From the NCBI GenBank assembly GCA_963790965.1, contig CAWBQO010000001.1:124001-188000 (forward strand): a stretch of DNA of 64,000 nt. The letters run 5' to 3'. Below are positions 9,148 to 18,223 of the stretch, in pieces. The number at the start of each line of letters is the position of its first letter. The first letter of the stretch is position 1. A model generated the notes under the pieces. That model made no database searches, was not told the DNA's origin, and saw only the letters and a program-made list of their open reading frames with translations. Source of the stretch: CAWBQO01 sp963790965. Lineage in GTDB: Bacteria; Bacteroidota; Rhodothermia; Rhodothermales; DASSAV01. The position numbers and the translations under genes were made by a program.

Positions 9148-9602
9148 TGGGCCTGCGCATCGCTTCGGCCACGCTGCCGCTCGGTGCCCCTCCGGAAGGA
9201 CGCCGTCCCTGTGCCCGTCCGCGCCATCCCATCTTTTTACCTGCTCCATCATATCACGGCGGCCGCTCCGGCGACGCGCGCCGGCGCGAGCCGTACACGA
9301 CCCGGACGCACGCTGCCACCCGCTTCCTCCGTTCGGCGCTAAGTGGGCGTTGAAATAACAGAACACGCTGTATGTATCTGACGCTATCCTGATTTCCTGA
9401 TCAAGACTGAGGAGGCTGGTTGTTGAGTGTACGCCGACCGTCGAAGCTTACCTGGCGGCATGGACCGCCGCCGCGCCGGTTCTTGGCTTCCGGTGTTGAC
9501 GGCTGTGGCAGTAACGAAGGCCGACATTCTGTTCTGCGCGGGCGTACTTCTTCCGTCCGGCTGCTTTTGGAAGCCGCCTTCTTGCGATGCCGATCTGGGT
9601 AG
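9148..9602. other. Gap with no recognised gene; left boundary of accessory island
   Basis: No protein family was recognised on either strand. The stretch contains the left copy (9317-9338) of a 22-bp sequence repeated at 20515-20536. The frames open here on both strands are not supported by motifs. From about 9603 the hsdM relic begins. Confidence 0.4.
9317..9338 (+). repeat. 22-bp direct repeat, left copy (possible island boundary)
   Basis: CACCCGCTTCCTCCGTTC followed by GGCG is found here and again, exact and in the same orientation, at 20515-20536. The two copies bracket the metal-efflux and phage-relic region. This is the arrangement expected of an attachment-site duplication, although no integrase or tRNA gene was seen. 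Confidence 0.55.
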
Positions 9603-10271
9603 ACGTCCCTCGACGCTGCCGTCTACTAGCACGTCATCCTCGGGCTTGTCTTCCTCGAGTACGTCAGCGATGCCTTCGAGGAACGCCGCGAGGAGCTGAG
9701 GCGCCAGTTCCGCAATCCCACCCACCCGTACTTCCTCCCGCCGGAGGACTACGACGAGGCGGCCCTTCAAGAGGAGCTGGAGATCCGCGACTACTCCACG
9801 GAGAAGAACGTCTTCTGGGTCCCCGTCGAGGCCCGCTGGCAGACGCTGAAAGACTTCGCGAAAGTAGCTCCCGGAACATCTCTCTCGTGGACCGCGGGCG
9901 ACGGCGCGCCGGAGAAGATGCGCAGTACGGCCTGGCTCATCGACAGCGCGCTGGAAGCCGTCGAGCGGGAAAACCCGAAGCTCAAGAACGTGCTCGAGAA
10001 GCGCTATGTCCAGCTCCAGGTCCCCTCCGGCAAGCTCGGCGAACTTGTCGACCTGTTCTCGGACGCGAGCTTCCACGTCTCGGAGTACAAGGGCAGGCCG
10101 ATCTCTCTCAAAGGGAAAGACATCCTCGGCCACGTCTACGAGTACTTCCTGGGCCAGTTCGCGCTCGCCGAGGGCAAGAAGGGCGGGCAGTACTACACGC
10201 CGAAGACCATCGTCTCGCTCGTCGTCCGGATGCTCCGCCCCTGCGGTGGGCGCGTCTACGACTGCGCATGA
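9603..10271 (+). pseudogene. hsdM: Type I restriction-modification M subunit (HsdM) relic
   Basis: The frame reads LDAAVY, then a TAG stop at 9627, then HVILGLVFLEYVSDAFEE and on through FWVPVEARWQ and GKDILGHVYEYFLGQFA to GQYYTPK and GRVYD. This is the N-terminal helical region and the beginning of the methyltransferase domain of HsdM. The TAG stands where the family has Lys or Gln. The gene stops at 10271 before the SAM-binding Gly-rich loop and NPPF motif, so it cannot be an active methylase. No hsdR or hsdS is nearby. After GRVYD the sequence changes abruptly, suggesting a deletion junction. Confidence 0.8.
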
Positions 10272-10677
10272 CGTCCGCCATGGCATCGGTTACGACGAGG
10301 CGGGCGATGTTCTTTTCAACCTCCTCCCGAAGCGTCTGCACATCGTCGGCCTGGCGAACGTCGGAGCGAGCGAGCGATACGCGGGCGAGCGGCGCGTCGG
10401 ACGGGACGCCGCCTCCCCGCGGCCGCATTGCCGCCGAACGAGCTTACGGCATCCTACCGGCCGCGCTGGAGCGCGGGCGAGAGGTCTGCTGGTGGAGACG
10501 ACCGCACATCGGGATGCCCGGCATCGGTGGCGAAAGGGGCATCTATTCTCGTCATGCCCGCAGAGGCTAAGCGGCGCGGTCTCGCGAGTAAACCGAGAAG
10601 GCACTGTCGGCGGGAACCGGGCGGCCTACCTTCTATATGAACGAATCCTCTCGCATCGTCGCGCAGGCCCCGAGCCC
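10272..10677. other. Unassigned sequence between hsdM relic and metal operon
   Basis: About 400 bp with no recognised gene. On the minus strand a frame contains VQTLREEVEKNIARLVVTDA, which looks protein-like but was not matched to a family. It may be another truncated gene joined to the hsdM relic at about 10270. The region could also hold the promoter of the downstream metal-efflux operon. Confidence 0.35.
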
Positions 10678-11112
10678 ATGATCCGACTCGATTACATCAA
10701 GACGCGCTCCGCTCCGGCCGCCTGGCTGCTGAGTGTGCTCTTGGTGTTCGCGCCGCTGGGAGCCCACGCTGCCGAGCGGGTCGTGCTCTGCATTGAGTCC
10801 GATGGCGAGATCGCCGTCGAGCGTGCCGAGGACGCGGACTGTGCCGGCGGGAACGATGAGCACGACCCGCTCGGCAGCGCCCACTGCGACGTGTGCACCG
10901 ACGTCCCGCTCCCGGCGGGCGGCGACGCGGATTGCGCTTCGTTCAAGACGGAGGCTGGTCCCTCGGCACAGACCGTTCTTCCCTTCGTGGTGCTCCTGCC
11001 AGGGCTGGACCGCCTCCCGACGCTCTCTCCAAAGGCGTTCCCTTCTCAGGATGGGCGAGGTGCCTTTCCTTCTGACTCGGCTCCCCTCCGCAGCGTGGTG
11101 CTGCTGGTCTGA
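10678..11112 (+). CDS. Small exported Cys-containing protein preceding metal efflux genes
   Basis: A 144-residue protein with a signal peptide (about 1-31, ending AHAAE). It has a pattern LCIESDG...DC...HCDVCTDVPLP with conserved-looking Cys and His. Small periplasmic proteins with a similar DG, Cys and D.PL pattern occur next to CzcCBA-type operons. A role in periplasmic metal sensing or binding is inferred by position. The tail (about 100-144) is hydrophobic and Pro-rich. The ATG at 10678 was chosen to give the signal peptide; the same frame is open upstream without domain content. Confidence 0.6.
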   Translation: MIRLDYIKTRSAPAAWLLSVLLVFAPLGAHAAERVVLCIESDGEIAVERAEDADCAGGNDEHDPLGSAHCDVCTDVPLPAGGDADCASFKTEAGPSAQTVLPFVVLLPGLDRLPTLSPKAFPSQDGRGAFPSDSAPLRSVVLLV

Positions 11113-11230
11113 GCCGCTCCTGATCACGGCCGCTCGAAGATCGCCGCCCGCTCTTCGTCCCGCAGCCGGTCCCGCCCGACCGCCGTGCCCGCCCGGCACG
11201 GCCCTCGTCCACGATCAGGAGATCAGATAC

Positions 11231-12643
11231 ATGATATACCGCCCGCACGTGCTGCGCCGGCTGGCGCGGCTCGGGGCCGCTGCCGCATTCGTGGCCTTCG
11301 CCACCGGCTGCGCCGCTCCCTACGACCTCACCTATCCCGAACCGCGCCCCCTCGGTTCGGTCCTCACTCCCGCTGCCTCCGCACCCGTTGAGGGTGCCGG
11401 ATTGGAGGTCAGCGCGCCCGACAGCGTAGCGCTCGCCGAGCCACTCACCCTCGGTAAGGCCGTGACCCTCGCGCTCGCTCAGAACCCTGACCTCCGCGCC
11501 GCAGCGGCCGAGGTACGCGCCCGCGAGGGTGAGACCCACCAAGCCGGCCGTCCGCCCAACCCCGAGGTCGAGGCCGGTATCGAGGAGTTCGGCGGAAGCG
11601 GCGACCGTGCGGGTGTGGGCGCGACCGAAGTCCGCGGTGGAATCGCCCAGACCATTGAACTGGGCGGTGACCGCCGTGCTCGCGCCGCCGTCGCGGCACG
11701 CGGGGCGGAACTGGGAGCATGGGACTATGAGGCGGCCCGGCTCGACCTCGTCAGCCAGGTCCATCAATCGTTCTCGGCCGTGCTCGCGGCCGAAGCCCGG
11801 CTCGCCCTTGCCGACGAGCAGCGCGAGATTGCCCGCCGCTTCGCCGAAGCCGTGGCCCGCCGCGCCGAGGCGGGAGCGGTCTCGCCGCTGGAAGCCCGCC
11901 GCTCGGCGGTGGCCGCTGCAACGGCCGAGGCCGCCTTCGGGCGCGCGCTCCGCGTGCTCGGTACGGCTCGCGCCCGCCTCGCCCCGCTCCTGCGAGTGCC
12001 TGCGGACGACCTCGACGTGGTAGGAGACCTCGACCGGCTGACGGACGTCCCGCTCTACGAGCGGCTCCTCCCTTCGCTCGATCTCAATCCCGACGTGGCG
12101 CGGTACCGGACGGCGCTCGCGCAGGCCGAGGCGCAGGTGGCTCTCGAGCGTGCCCGCCGGATCCCCGACCCGACGATCCGGGCGGGCGGGGCCTACTTCA
12201 ACGAGGTCGGCGAAGCCGCCGCCACCGCCGGCATCTCGATCCCTATCCCCCTCCTCGATGCCAACCGCGGAGCGATTCAAGCTGCCCGCTCGCGTGTGGC
12301 ACAGACGGCGGCCCAGGCGGAGGCCGCCCTGTTGCGCGTCGAGCGCGAGCTGGCCGAGGCCTACGGTACCTACGCTGCCGCCGCCGAGACCGCTCGCACC
12401 CTCCGCGACGACGCGCTTCCCAACGCCCGGATCGCTTTCGAGGGTATCCAGACGGGCTACCAGGAGGGGGAATATGACCTACTCGCCGTGCTCGACGCGC
12501 AGCGCACGCTTGTCGAAACGCAGAATGCCCTTGCCGACGCCCTCGCCGACGCCGCCCAAGCCCGCGCCGCCGTCGAGCGGCTCATCGCTACCTCCCTCGA
12601 TGCGGCCGGCACCGGCACGCTCCCCAACCTTGACCATGAGTAG
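11231..12643 (+). CDS. czcC: TolC-family outer-membrane efflux protein (CzcC-like)
   Basis: Outer-membrane channel subunit of a tripartite efflux pump, 470 residues. The lipoprotein signal ends at FATGC. Two TolC/OEP repeats are rich in Ala, Arg and Glu coiled coil (about 75-270 and 285-455), with GYQEGEYDLLAVLDAQRTL in the second. The start at 11231 follows an AGGAG-like site about 10 nt upstream. The czcB frame begins at or just before its stop. It should connect the CzcB adaptor and CzcA pump to the outside. Confidence 0.9.
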   Translation: MIYRPHVLRRLARLGAAAAFVAFATGCAAPYDLTYPEPRPLGSVLTPAASAPVEGAGLEVSAPDSVALAEPLTLGKAVTLALAQNPDLRAAAAEVRAREGETHQAGRPPNPEVEAGIEEFGGSGDRAGVGATEVRGGIAQTIELGGDRRARAAVAARGAELGAWDYEAARLDLVSQVHQSFSAVLAAEARLALADEQREIARRFAEAVARRAEAGAVSPLEARRSAVAAATAEAAFGRALRVLGTARARLAPLLRVPADDLDVVGDLDRLTDVPLYERLLPSLDLNPDVARYRTALAQAEAQVALERARRIPDPTIRAGGAYFNEVGEAAATAGISIPIPLLDANRGAIQAARSRVAQTAAQAEAALLRVERELAEAYGTYAAAAETARTLRDDALPNARIAFEGIQTGYQEGEYDLLAVLDAQRTLVETQNALADALADAAQARAAVERLIATSLDAAGTGTLPNLDHE

Positions 12644-12647
12644 AGCC

Positions 12648-14021
12648 ATGAACGAGCACAAGAACCCTACGCCGCCGGTGACCTCAGACGCCCCGCCGTC
12701 GCATCCCGGCCAGTCAGCGTCCCACCCTCACTCTCGTGAGTCTCCTGAGCCGCCCCCCAACGTGCGCAGTGCCCGCTCCGGGACCCGTGCCCGCCTGCGG
12801 GCTTACGTCGCCGGGAAGCGGCGCGCCCGGCTCCTCGCACTCGGCCTCGGGCTCCTCGCCGCCGTCGCCCTCCTCTGGTGGTTCATCGCCCGCAGCGGCG
12901 AGCCGCTTGGGGACGCCGCGGCCACCGAAGCGGGTGACCACGCCGGTCAAGAAGCGGGCGAAGAGATGGTCGTCCTCACCGCTGCCGAGCTTGACGAGTT
13001 CGATATCGACGTGCGGACGGCCGGACCGGGCGCCCTGCCGGTCGAGAAGGAGATGCCCGGCGAGGTCCGCGCGAATGAGGACCGCTACGCGCACGTCACG
13101 CCGCGTGTGCCTGGTGTCGTCCGGAGCGTGCGCGCGGGCGTCGGGAGCTACGTACGGGCAGGCGAGACGATGGCCGTCGTCGACAGCCGAGAACTCGCCG
13201 ACCTCAAGGCCGACTACCTCGCTGCCGTGGAGCGCCAGGAATTGGCACGGTCGTCATTCGAGAGGGAGGAGCGGCTCTTCAGGCAAGAGATCACCTCCGA
13301 GGCCGACTATCTGGAAGCGAGGCGGGAGCTGGCAGACGCCCGCATCCGCACGCGCTCGGCCCGCCAGAAGCTCGTCGCCCTCGGATTTTCCGACACCTAT
13401 ATCGAAGACCTCCCGCAGGAGGGGGAGCGGAGTCTGGTTGCGTACCCCCTCACGGCACCTATTTCCGGCCGGGTTGTCGAGAAGCACATCGTACCGGGTG
13501 AGGCCATCGAAGCAGATACCGACGCCTTCGAGATCGCAGATCTCTCGGTCGTCTGGGTGGATCTCTCGGTCTATCAGCGCGACCTCGGCATCGTCCGCGA
13601 GGGGCAGGAGGTCGTCATCGACGGCGGTCCCGGTGGCGTGCGCACGCGCGGAACGATCTCCTACGTCCGGCCCATCGTAGGCGAGGAGACGCGGACGGCG
13701 ATCGCACGCGCCGTCGTCCCCAACCCCGATGGGCTACTGCGCCCCGGCCAGTTCGTCACGGGCCTCATTGCCGTGGATGAGGCCGAGGTAGAGGTCGCCG
13801 TGCCTGTGACGGCCGTGATCGACGTGGAGGGCACGCCCTCGGTCTTCGTCCAAACCGACGAGGGGTTCGAGGCCCGCCCCGTCGAGGTCGGCGACCGCAC
13901 GGCCGCCCGGGTGGCGATCACGAGCGGCCTCCGTGCCGGCGAGCGGTATGTCGCCGCCGGAGCCTTCGCCCTCAAGGCCGAGCTCGGCAAGAGCGAGATG
14001 GAAGGCGGCCACGGGCATTGA
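12648..14021 (+). CDS. czcB: RND efflux periplasmic adaptor (CzcB-like)
   Basis: Membrane-fusion protein of 457 residues. A Pro/Ser/His-rich N-terminus (1-45) is followed by one transmembrane helix (about 62-80, LLALGLGLLAAVALLWW). After the helix come the barrel-sandwich hybrid (PRVPGVVRSVRAGVGSYVRA), a coiled-coil hairpin, and beta-barrel domains (FVTGLIAVDEAEVEVAVPV). The C-terminus GGHGH could bind metal. Start may be 12648 or the in-frame ATG at 12636, which overlaps the czcC stop. It sits between outer-membrane and pump genes in the standard order. Confidence 0.9.
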   Translation: MNEHKNPTPPVTSDAPPSHPGQSASHPHSRESPEPPPNVRSARSGTRARLRAYVAGKRRARLLALGLGLLAAVALLWWFIARSGEPLGDAAATEAGDHAGQEAGEEMVVLTAAELDEFDIDVRTAGPGALPVEKEMPGEVRANEDRYAHVTPRVPGVVRSVRAGVGSYVRAGETMAVVDSRELADLKADYLAAVERQELARSSFEREERLFRQEITSEADYLEARRELADARIRTRSARQKLVALGFSDTYIEDLPQEGERSLVAYPLTAPISGRVVEKHIVPGEAIEADTDAFEIADLSVVWVDLSVYQRDLGIVREGQEVVIDGGPGGVRTRGTISYVRPIVGEETRTAIARAVVPNPDGLLRPGQFVTGLIAVDEAEVEVAVPVTAVIDVEGTPSVFVQTDEGFEARPVEVGDRTAARVAITSGLRAGERYVAAGAFALKAELGKSEMEGGHGH

Positions 14022-14091
14022 TCGGAACACCAGCCCCTGATCGGAGCCGCCGAGCCCGACCGAAGCCCCTGCATATAGAACTCCCGACACC

Positions 14092-17000
14092 ATGGAAAAG
14101 ATCATCCAGCTCGCCCTCAGGAGCCGGCTCCTCGTCCTCGCCCTCGGCGCGCTCGTCGTGGCCGCCGGGTGGTGGACCTACCAGCGCCTCCCCATCGACG
14201 CCTTCCCCGACGTCTCGCCGTCGCTCGTCCAGGTCTTCACCGTCACCGAGGGCCTCGCGCCCGAGGAGGTCGAGCGCTACGTGACCTTCCCCGTTGAGAC
14301 GGCGATGAACGGGCTGCCGAACCTGGAGCAGGTCCGCTCCGTCTCGAACTTCGGTCTCTCCGTCGTCAGCGTCTACTTCGAGGAGGGGACCGACATCTAC
14401 TTCGCCCGCCAGCTCGTCGGCGAGCGGCTCCAGGAGGCGCGCGAGTCGATCCCGCCCGGCTTCGGCGAGCCCGAGATGGGGCCGATCTCGACCGGGATGG
14501 GCCTCGTCCTGTTCTACTACCTCGACGACAAGACGGGCGAATACACCCTCGAAGAGCTGCGCACGATGCAGGATTGGATCGTGAAGACGAGCCTCCAGAC
14601 CGTCCCCGGCGTCACCGAGGTGCTCGGCATCGGCGGCTACGAGCGGCAGTTCCAGGTTATCGTGGACCCCGAGGCGCTGCTCCGCTACGGCGTGACGCTG
14701 GCCGAGACGGTCGAGGCGCTGGAGGAGAACAACCTCAACGTCGGGGCGCAGTACATCGAAAAGAACGCCGAGCAGTTCGTCGTCCGCTCGGTCGGCCTCG
14801 CCACGAACATCACGGACATCGAAAACGTTGTCGTCACGACGCGCAATGGGACGCCGGTCTTCGTGAAGGACGTGGCCAGCGTGCAAATCGGTGGCGCGAT
14901 CCGGCGGGGCTTGCAGACGCGCGGCGGCGTCGGGGAGGTCGTCTCCGGCATGATCGTCAAGCTCTACGGCGCGAACTCGTCCACCGTCATCGGCCGCGTC
15001 GAGGCGAAGCTCGCCGAGATCAACGAAGCGCTCCCCGAGGGCGTCGAGATCGTGCCGTACTACGAGCAGAAGACGCTCGTCGAGGCGGCCGTTGCCACGG
15101 TGACGAACGCGCTCTGGCAGGGTATCTTGCTCGTCGTCTTCGTCCTCGTCGCCTTCCTCGGTTCGTGGCGGCCGAGCGTCGTCGTCGCACTCGCCATCCC
15201 GTTCTCGGTGCTCTTCGCGGCGATTTTCATGGGGCAGTTCGGCATCTCGGCGAACCTCATGTCACTCGGCGGCCTCGCGATCGCCATTGGGATGATGGTG
15301 GACGGGGCGATCGTGATGGTCGAGAACGTTGACCGAATGCTGCGAGAGGCCGATCCGGACGAGCCGAGGGTTCACGTCGTCGCACGGGCGTGCCGGGAGG
15401 TGGCGCGGCCCGTCGCCTTCGCGGTCCTCATCATCGTCGTCGTATTTCTCCCGCTCTTCACGCTCCACGGCGTCGAAGGCAAGACGTTCCGGCCGCTGGC
15501 CTACACCGTGGCCCTCGCCATGCTCGGCTCGCTCGTCTACGCGCTCGTGCTCGCCCCGGTGTTCTCGGACCTCTTGATGCGCCGCCCGAAGGAAGTGGGC
15601 AGTGACGGTGCCCCGGCGAAGAAGCCGCCGGCCGAGCGGGCGCTCGAGCGAATGATCGGGTGGTACCGGCCCGTCGTGAACTTCTTCGTCCGGCAGCGGA
15701 CGTGGGCCATCGCCCTCGCCGTGGGGCTGCTCGTCGCCGGCGCGGCCGTCTTCCCGCTTCTCGGGAGCGAGTTCACGCCGACGCTCCAGGAGGGCACGAT
15801 CGTCATGCGCCTTACGATGGCACCCTCGATCTCGATCACTGAGAGCCAGGCGACGACGGCCCGCGTCGAGCGCCGGCTGATGGCGATCCCCGAGATCACC
15901 GACGTCGTGAGCCGGATCGGCCGCGGCGAGGTGGGGGCGCACGCCGATCCCATCAACTCGGCCGAGATGTACCTCGTCCTCACGCCCGAAGACAAGTGGC
16001 GCTTCGACAGCCAGGAGGCGCTCATGACGGCCATCCGCCACGAGATCGGCGAAGTGCCGGGCGTGCTTACGAACTTTACCCAGCCTATTCAGATGACTGT
16101 TGACGAGCTGTTGGAGGGGGTGAAGGCCGAGCTTGCCATCAAGCTCTTCGGCGACGACCTGGGCGTGCTGAAGGCGAAGGCAGACGAGATCGCCGCCGCG
16201 CTGAACATGGTCGAGGGTGCCGCCGACGTCCAGGCCGACCAGATCACGGGTACGCCGCAGCTTGAGATCAACATCGACCGGCAGGCCATCGCCCGGTACG
16301 GCGTGAACATCTCCGATGTGCAGCGGATGGTGGCAACGGCCGTCGGCGGGGCAGAGGCTGGGCAGATCTTTGAGGGTATCCGCCGCTTCCCCATCTACGT
16401 CCGCTTTGAGGAGGCCGCGCGCTCGACGCCCGACGCCATCGGCGACCTCCTTATCCCGCTCCCCGGCGGCGGGACCGTCCCGCTCGGGGCGCTCGCCGAA
16501 ATCGCGGAGGTCGTCGGGCCGCGACAGATCACGCGGCAAGACAACCAGCGCTTCATCACGGTCCAACTCAACGTCGAGGGCCGCGACATCGGCTCGTTCG
16601 TCGCAGAGGCGCAGGAGACCATCCGCGCCAGGGTGGATCTCCCGCCGGGCTACCTCACGACATGGGGCGGGCAGTTCCGGCTCCAGCAGGAGGCGAACAA
16701 GCGGCTCATGGTCGTCGTCCCGATCACGCTGCTCATCGTGTTCCTCCTGCTGTATTCGAGTTTCAACTCGCTGAAGAACGCGACGCTCATCGTGCTCAAC
16801 ATCCCGCTCGCGCTCGTCGGGGGGATCGTCGCGCTGTGGATCTCGGGGCAGAACCTCTCGATTCCGGCGTCGGTCGGGTTCATCGCCCTCTTCGGAATCT
16901 CGCTCCAGAACGGAATGGTGCTCGTCACCTATTTGAACCAGCTCATCCGGGATGGGACGCCCCTCGACCGGGCGAGCGTGGAGGGCGCGCTCCTCCGCCT

Positions 17001-17250
17001 CCGCCCCGTGCTGATGACGGCGGCAACGACGGCGCTCGGCCTCATCCCGCTGCTGTTCTCGTCGGGAACCGGGAGCGAGGTGCAGCGCCCGCTTGCGACG
17101 GTCGTCGTGGGCGGTCTCGTGACAAGTACGGTGCTGACGCTCCTCGTCATCCCGGCGCTCTACCGGTGGTTCAGCGAGCCGCCGCTGCGGGCCGAGCTGG
17201 TACGGGCCGACTACGAACGCTCCACCGTCCACTCGAACGCGACCGTCTAA
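14092..17250 (+). CDS. czcA: Heavy-metal RND efflux pump (CzcA/CusA family)
   Basis: Inner-membrane proton-driven pump of 1052 residues with the usual 12-helix RND layout and two large periplasmic loops. The TM4 region reads AIAIGMMVDGAIVMVEN. The Asp in VDGA is kept but the position of the first Asp of the DFG...VDG motif of CzcA is Ala, as in CusA-type pumps. The loop motif IQMTVDELLEGVKAELAIKLFG is typical of the CzcA side. Metal specificity is therefore ambiguous among Zn/Co/Cd and Cu/Ag. It follows czcB after 70 nt. Confidence 0.93.
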   Translation: MEKIIQLALRSRLLVLALGALVVAAGWWTYQRLPIDAFPDVSPSLVQVFTVTEGLAPEEVERYVTFPVETAMNGLPNLEQVRSVSNFGLSVVSVYFEEGTDIYFARQLVGERLQEARESIPPGFGEPEMGPISTGMGLVLFYYLDDKTGEYTLEELRTMQDWIVKTSLQTVPGVTEVLGIGGYERQFQVIVDPEALLRYGVTLAETVEALEENNLNVGAQYIEKNAEQFVVRSVGLATNITDIENVVVTTRNGTPVFVKDVASVQIGGAIRRGLQTRGGVGEVVSGMIVKLYGANSSTVIGRVEAKLAEINEALPEGVEIVPYYEQKTLVEAAVATVTNALWQGILLVVFVLVAFLGSWRPSVVVALAIPFSVLFAAIFMGQFGISANLMSLGGLAIAIGMMVDGAIVMVENVDRMLREADPDEPRVHVVARACREVARPVAFAVLIIVVVFLPLFTLHGVEGKTFRPLAYTVALAMLGSLVYALVLAPVFSDLLMRRPKEVGSDGAPAKKPPAERALERMIGWYRPVVNFFVRQRTWAIALAVGLLVAGAAVFPLLGSEFTPTLQEGTIVMRLTMAPSISITESQATTARVERRLMAIPEITDVVSRIGRGEVGAHADPINSAEMYLVLTPEDKWRFDSQEALMTAIRHEIGEVPGVLTNFTQPIQMTVDELLEGVKAELAIKLFGDDLGVLKAKADEIAAALNMVEGAADVQADQITGTPQLEINIDRQAIARYGVNISDVQRMVATAVGGAEAGQIFEGIRRFPIYVRFEEAARSTPDAIGDLLIPLPGGGTVPLGALAEIAEVVGPRQITRQDNQRFITVQLNVEGRDIGSFVAEAQETIRARVDLPPGYLTTWGGQFRLQQEANKRLMVVVPITLLIVFLLLYSSFNSLKNATLIVLNIPLALVGGIVALWISGQNLSIPASVGFIALFGISLQNGMVLVTYLNQLIRDGTPLDRASVEGALLRLRPVLMTAATTALGLIPLLFSSGTGSEVQRPLATVVVGGLVTSTVLTLLVIPALYRWFSEPPLRAELVRADYERSTVHSNATV

Positions 17251-17296
17251 CACCGTGCCCTATGGGCGGGGGCCGGTTGCTCCTCAGAGCGCTGCT

Positions 17297-17328
17297 TCCG
17301 GCAGCAACGGCGTCCGGCAGCAACGGCG
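17297..17328. repeat. Tandem duplication of a 16-bp unit between czcA and the P-II gene
   Basis: TCCGGCAGCAACGGCG occurs twice head to tail, followed by a third partial copy. It lies in the 151-nt spacer of the operon and has no coding role that could be seen. Confidence 0.7.
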
Positions 17329-17401
17329 TCCGGCACCGCCGGCGCTCCGGAGCACCACCACCCCTGTTCCCTGCCCTCCAGGGCATCCTTCCCTACACAC
17401 C

Positions 17402-17743
17402 ATGAAACAGATCCAGGCCTACATAAAGCCGCACAAACTCTCGGCCGTGACCCGCGCCCTCCACCACGTCGACGGCCTGACGGGGGTGAGCGTGCTCGAC
17501 GTGAGGGGGTTCGGCCGCGGCCGAGCCAAAGGCACTCTCCATTGCATTACCGAGGACCTCGTGGACTACGTCCCCCACGTTAAGCTCGAAGCCGTCTGCG
17601 CAGACGAGATCGTGGAGAAGGTTATCGAGACGATCCGCCGCGAGGCGTACACCGGCCTCCGCGGGGACGGCAAGATCTACGTCGTGTCTGTCGAGGACGC
17701 CGTCCGCATCTCCACCGGCGAACGCGGCGAGGCCGCCGTGTAG
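17402..17743 (+). CDS. P-II family signalling protein linked to metal efflux
   Basis: A 113-residue P-II (GlnB-like) trimeric signalling protein. MKQIQAYIKPHKL opens the fold, GFGRG (36-40) begins the T-loop, and GDGKIYV (88-94) and the C-loop RISTGERG are present. The T-loop has the length of GlnB, but the position equivalent to Tyr51 is Asp52 and the loop contains H47 and C48, so uridylylation is not expected. P-II paralogues of this kind are known next to heavy-metal RND operons. It probably responds to metal or nucleotides and modulates the pump. The ATG at 17402 gives the exact family length. Confidence 0.85.
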   Translation: MKQIQAYIKPHKLSAVTRALHHVDGLTGVSVLDVRGFGRGRAKGTLHCITEDLVDYVPHVKLEAVCADEIVEKVIETIRREAYTGLRGDGKIYVVSVEDAVRISTGERGEAAV

Positions 17744-17809
17744 CCCCAGCCATATGCGTGCGTACGGGGTGAGGGAGACGAGGCCTCGTGTTCAAAGCAG
17801 GAGCTCGCG

Positions 17810-18000
17810 GTGGCGGGCGTGGCCGCGATGGGTGCCGGGGCCTACTTCGTCGTCCGCGCGAGCGAGAACATCGCCTCCGGGATCGGCCTCTTAGAAATCA
17901 TGACGGGCCTGTTCATTACGGCCCTGGCCACGGCGTTCCCGGAGCTGTTCGGGGCGTGGAGCATCGCGCGGAGCGGGCAGGTCACCGCGGCCCCATCGAG
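17810..18000 (+). pseudogene. Calcium/sodium exchanger (CaCA family) fragment
   Basis: The frame reads GAYFVVRASENIASGIGL, then EIMTGLFITALATAFPEL. This is the alpha-repeat of a Ca2+/cation antiporter (consensus G.T..A..TS.PEL). Only about 65 residues exist. The similarity ends near GQVTAA, where sequence from a minus-strand phage-like gene begins, so this is a truncated relic. Confidence 0.55.
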
Positions 18001-18093
18001 CGCCTTCAGTATGATCGACTTCTGATTCGCCCCCTTGTCGACGAGCGAAATAAACTGGACGTCGAGGTCCTTGAGAATGCGCTTGGCAGCCAT
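17995..18093 (-). pseudogene. Phage XkdF-like head protease/scaffold N-terminal fragment
   Basis: From the ATG at 18093 the minus strand encodes MAAKRILKDLDVQFISLVDK, followed by GANQKSIILK. The core VQFISLVDKGAN is the recognisable start of XkdF-like phage head-maturation proteins. The similarity stops after about 31 residues, where the sequence runs into the exchanger fragment. It is a remnant of a prophage late region, with more phage-like frames upstream on the same strand. Confidence 0.5.
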
Positions 18094-18223
18094 GTGCGGG
18101 CGGACGATTTAAGTTTGCCCGCAAGGTAGACCTCCGCCCGAGCGGAGTTGTAGCACGGTTCTATGCCACAAAACCATGCCTCACAAAAAAAGCGAGTCCC
18201 TTGCTCTGAATGTGCTGCCTCCA

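Noticed and set aside
9384..10286. 300-codon minus-strand frame across the hsdM relic
   Set aside because: The plus strand shows clear HsdM homology, and the minus frame is biased composition only.
10943..12280. 445-codon open frame antisense to czcC
   Set aside because: It is a shadow of the TolC-family gene, and no start context or family is visible.
15262..17253. 663-codon open frame antisense to czcA
   Set aside because: Composition is Arg/Asp/Glu-rich without motifs, and the plus strand encodes a canonical RND pump.
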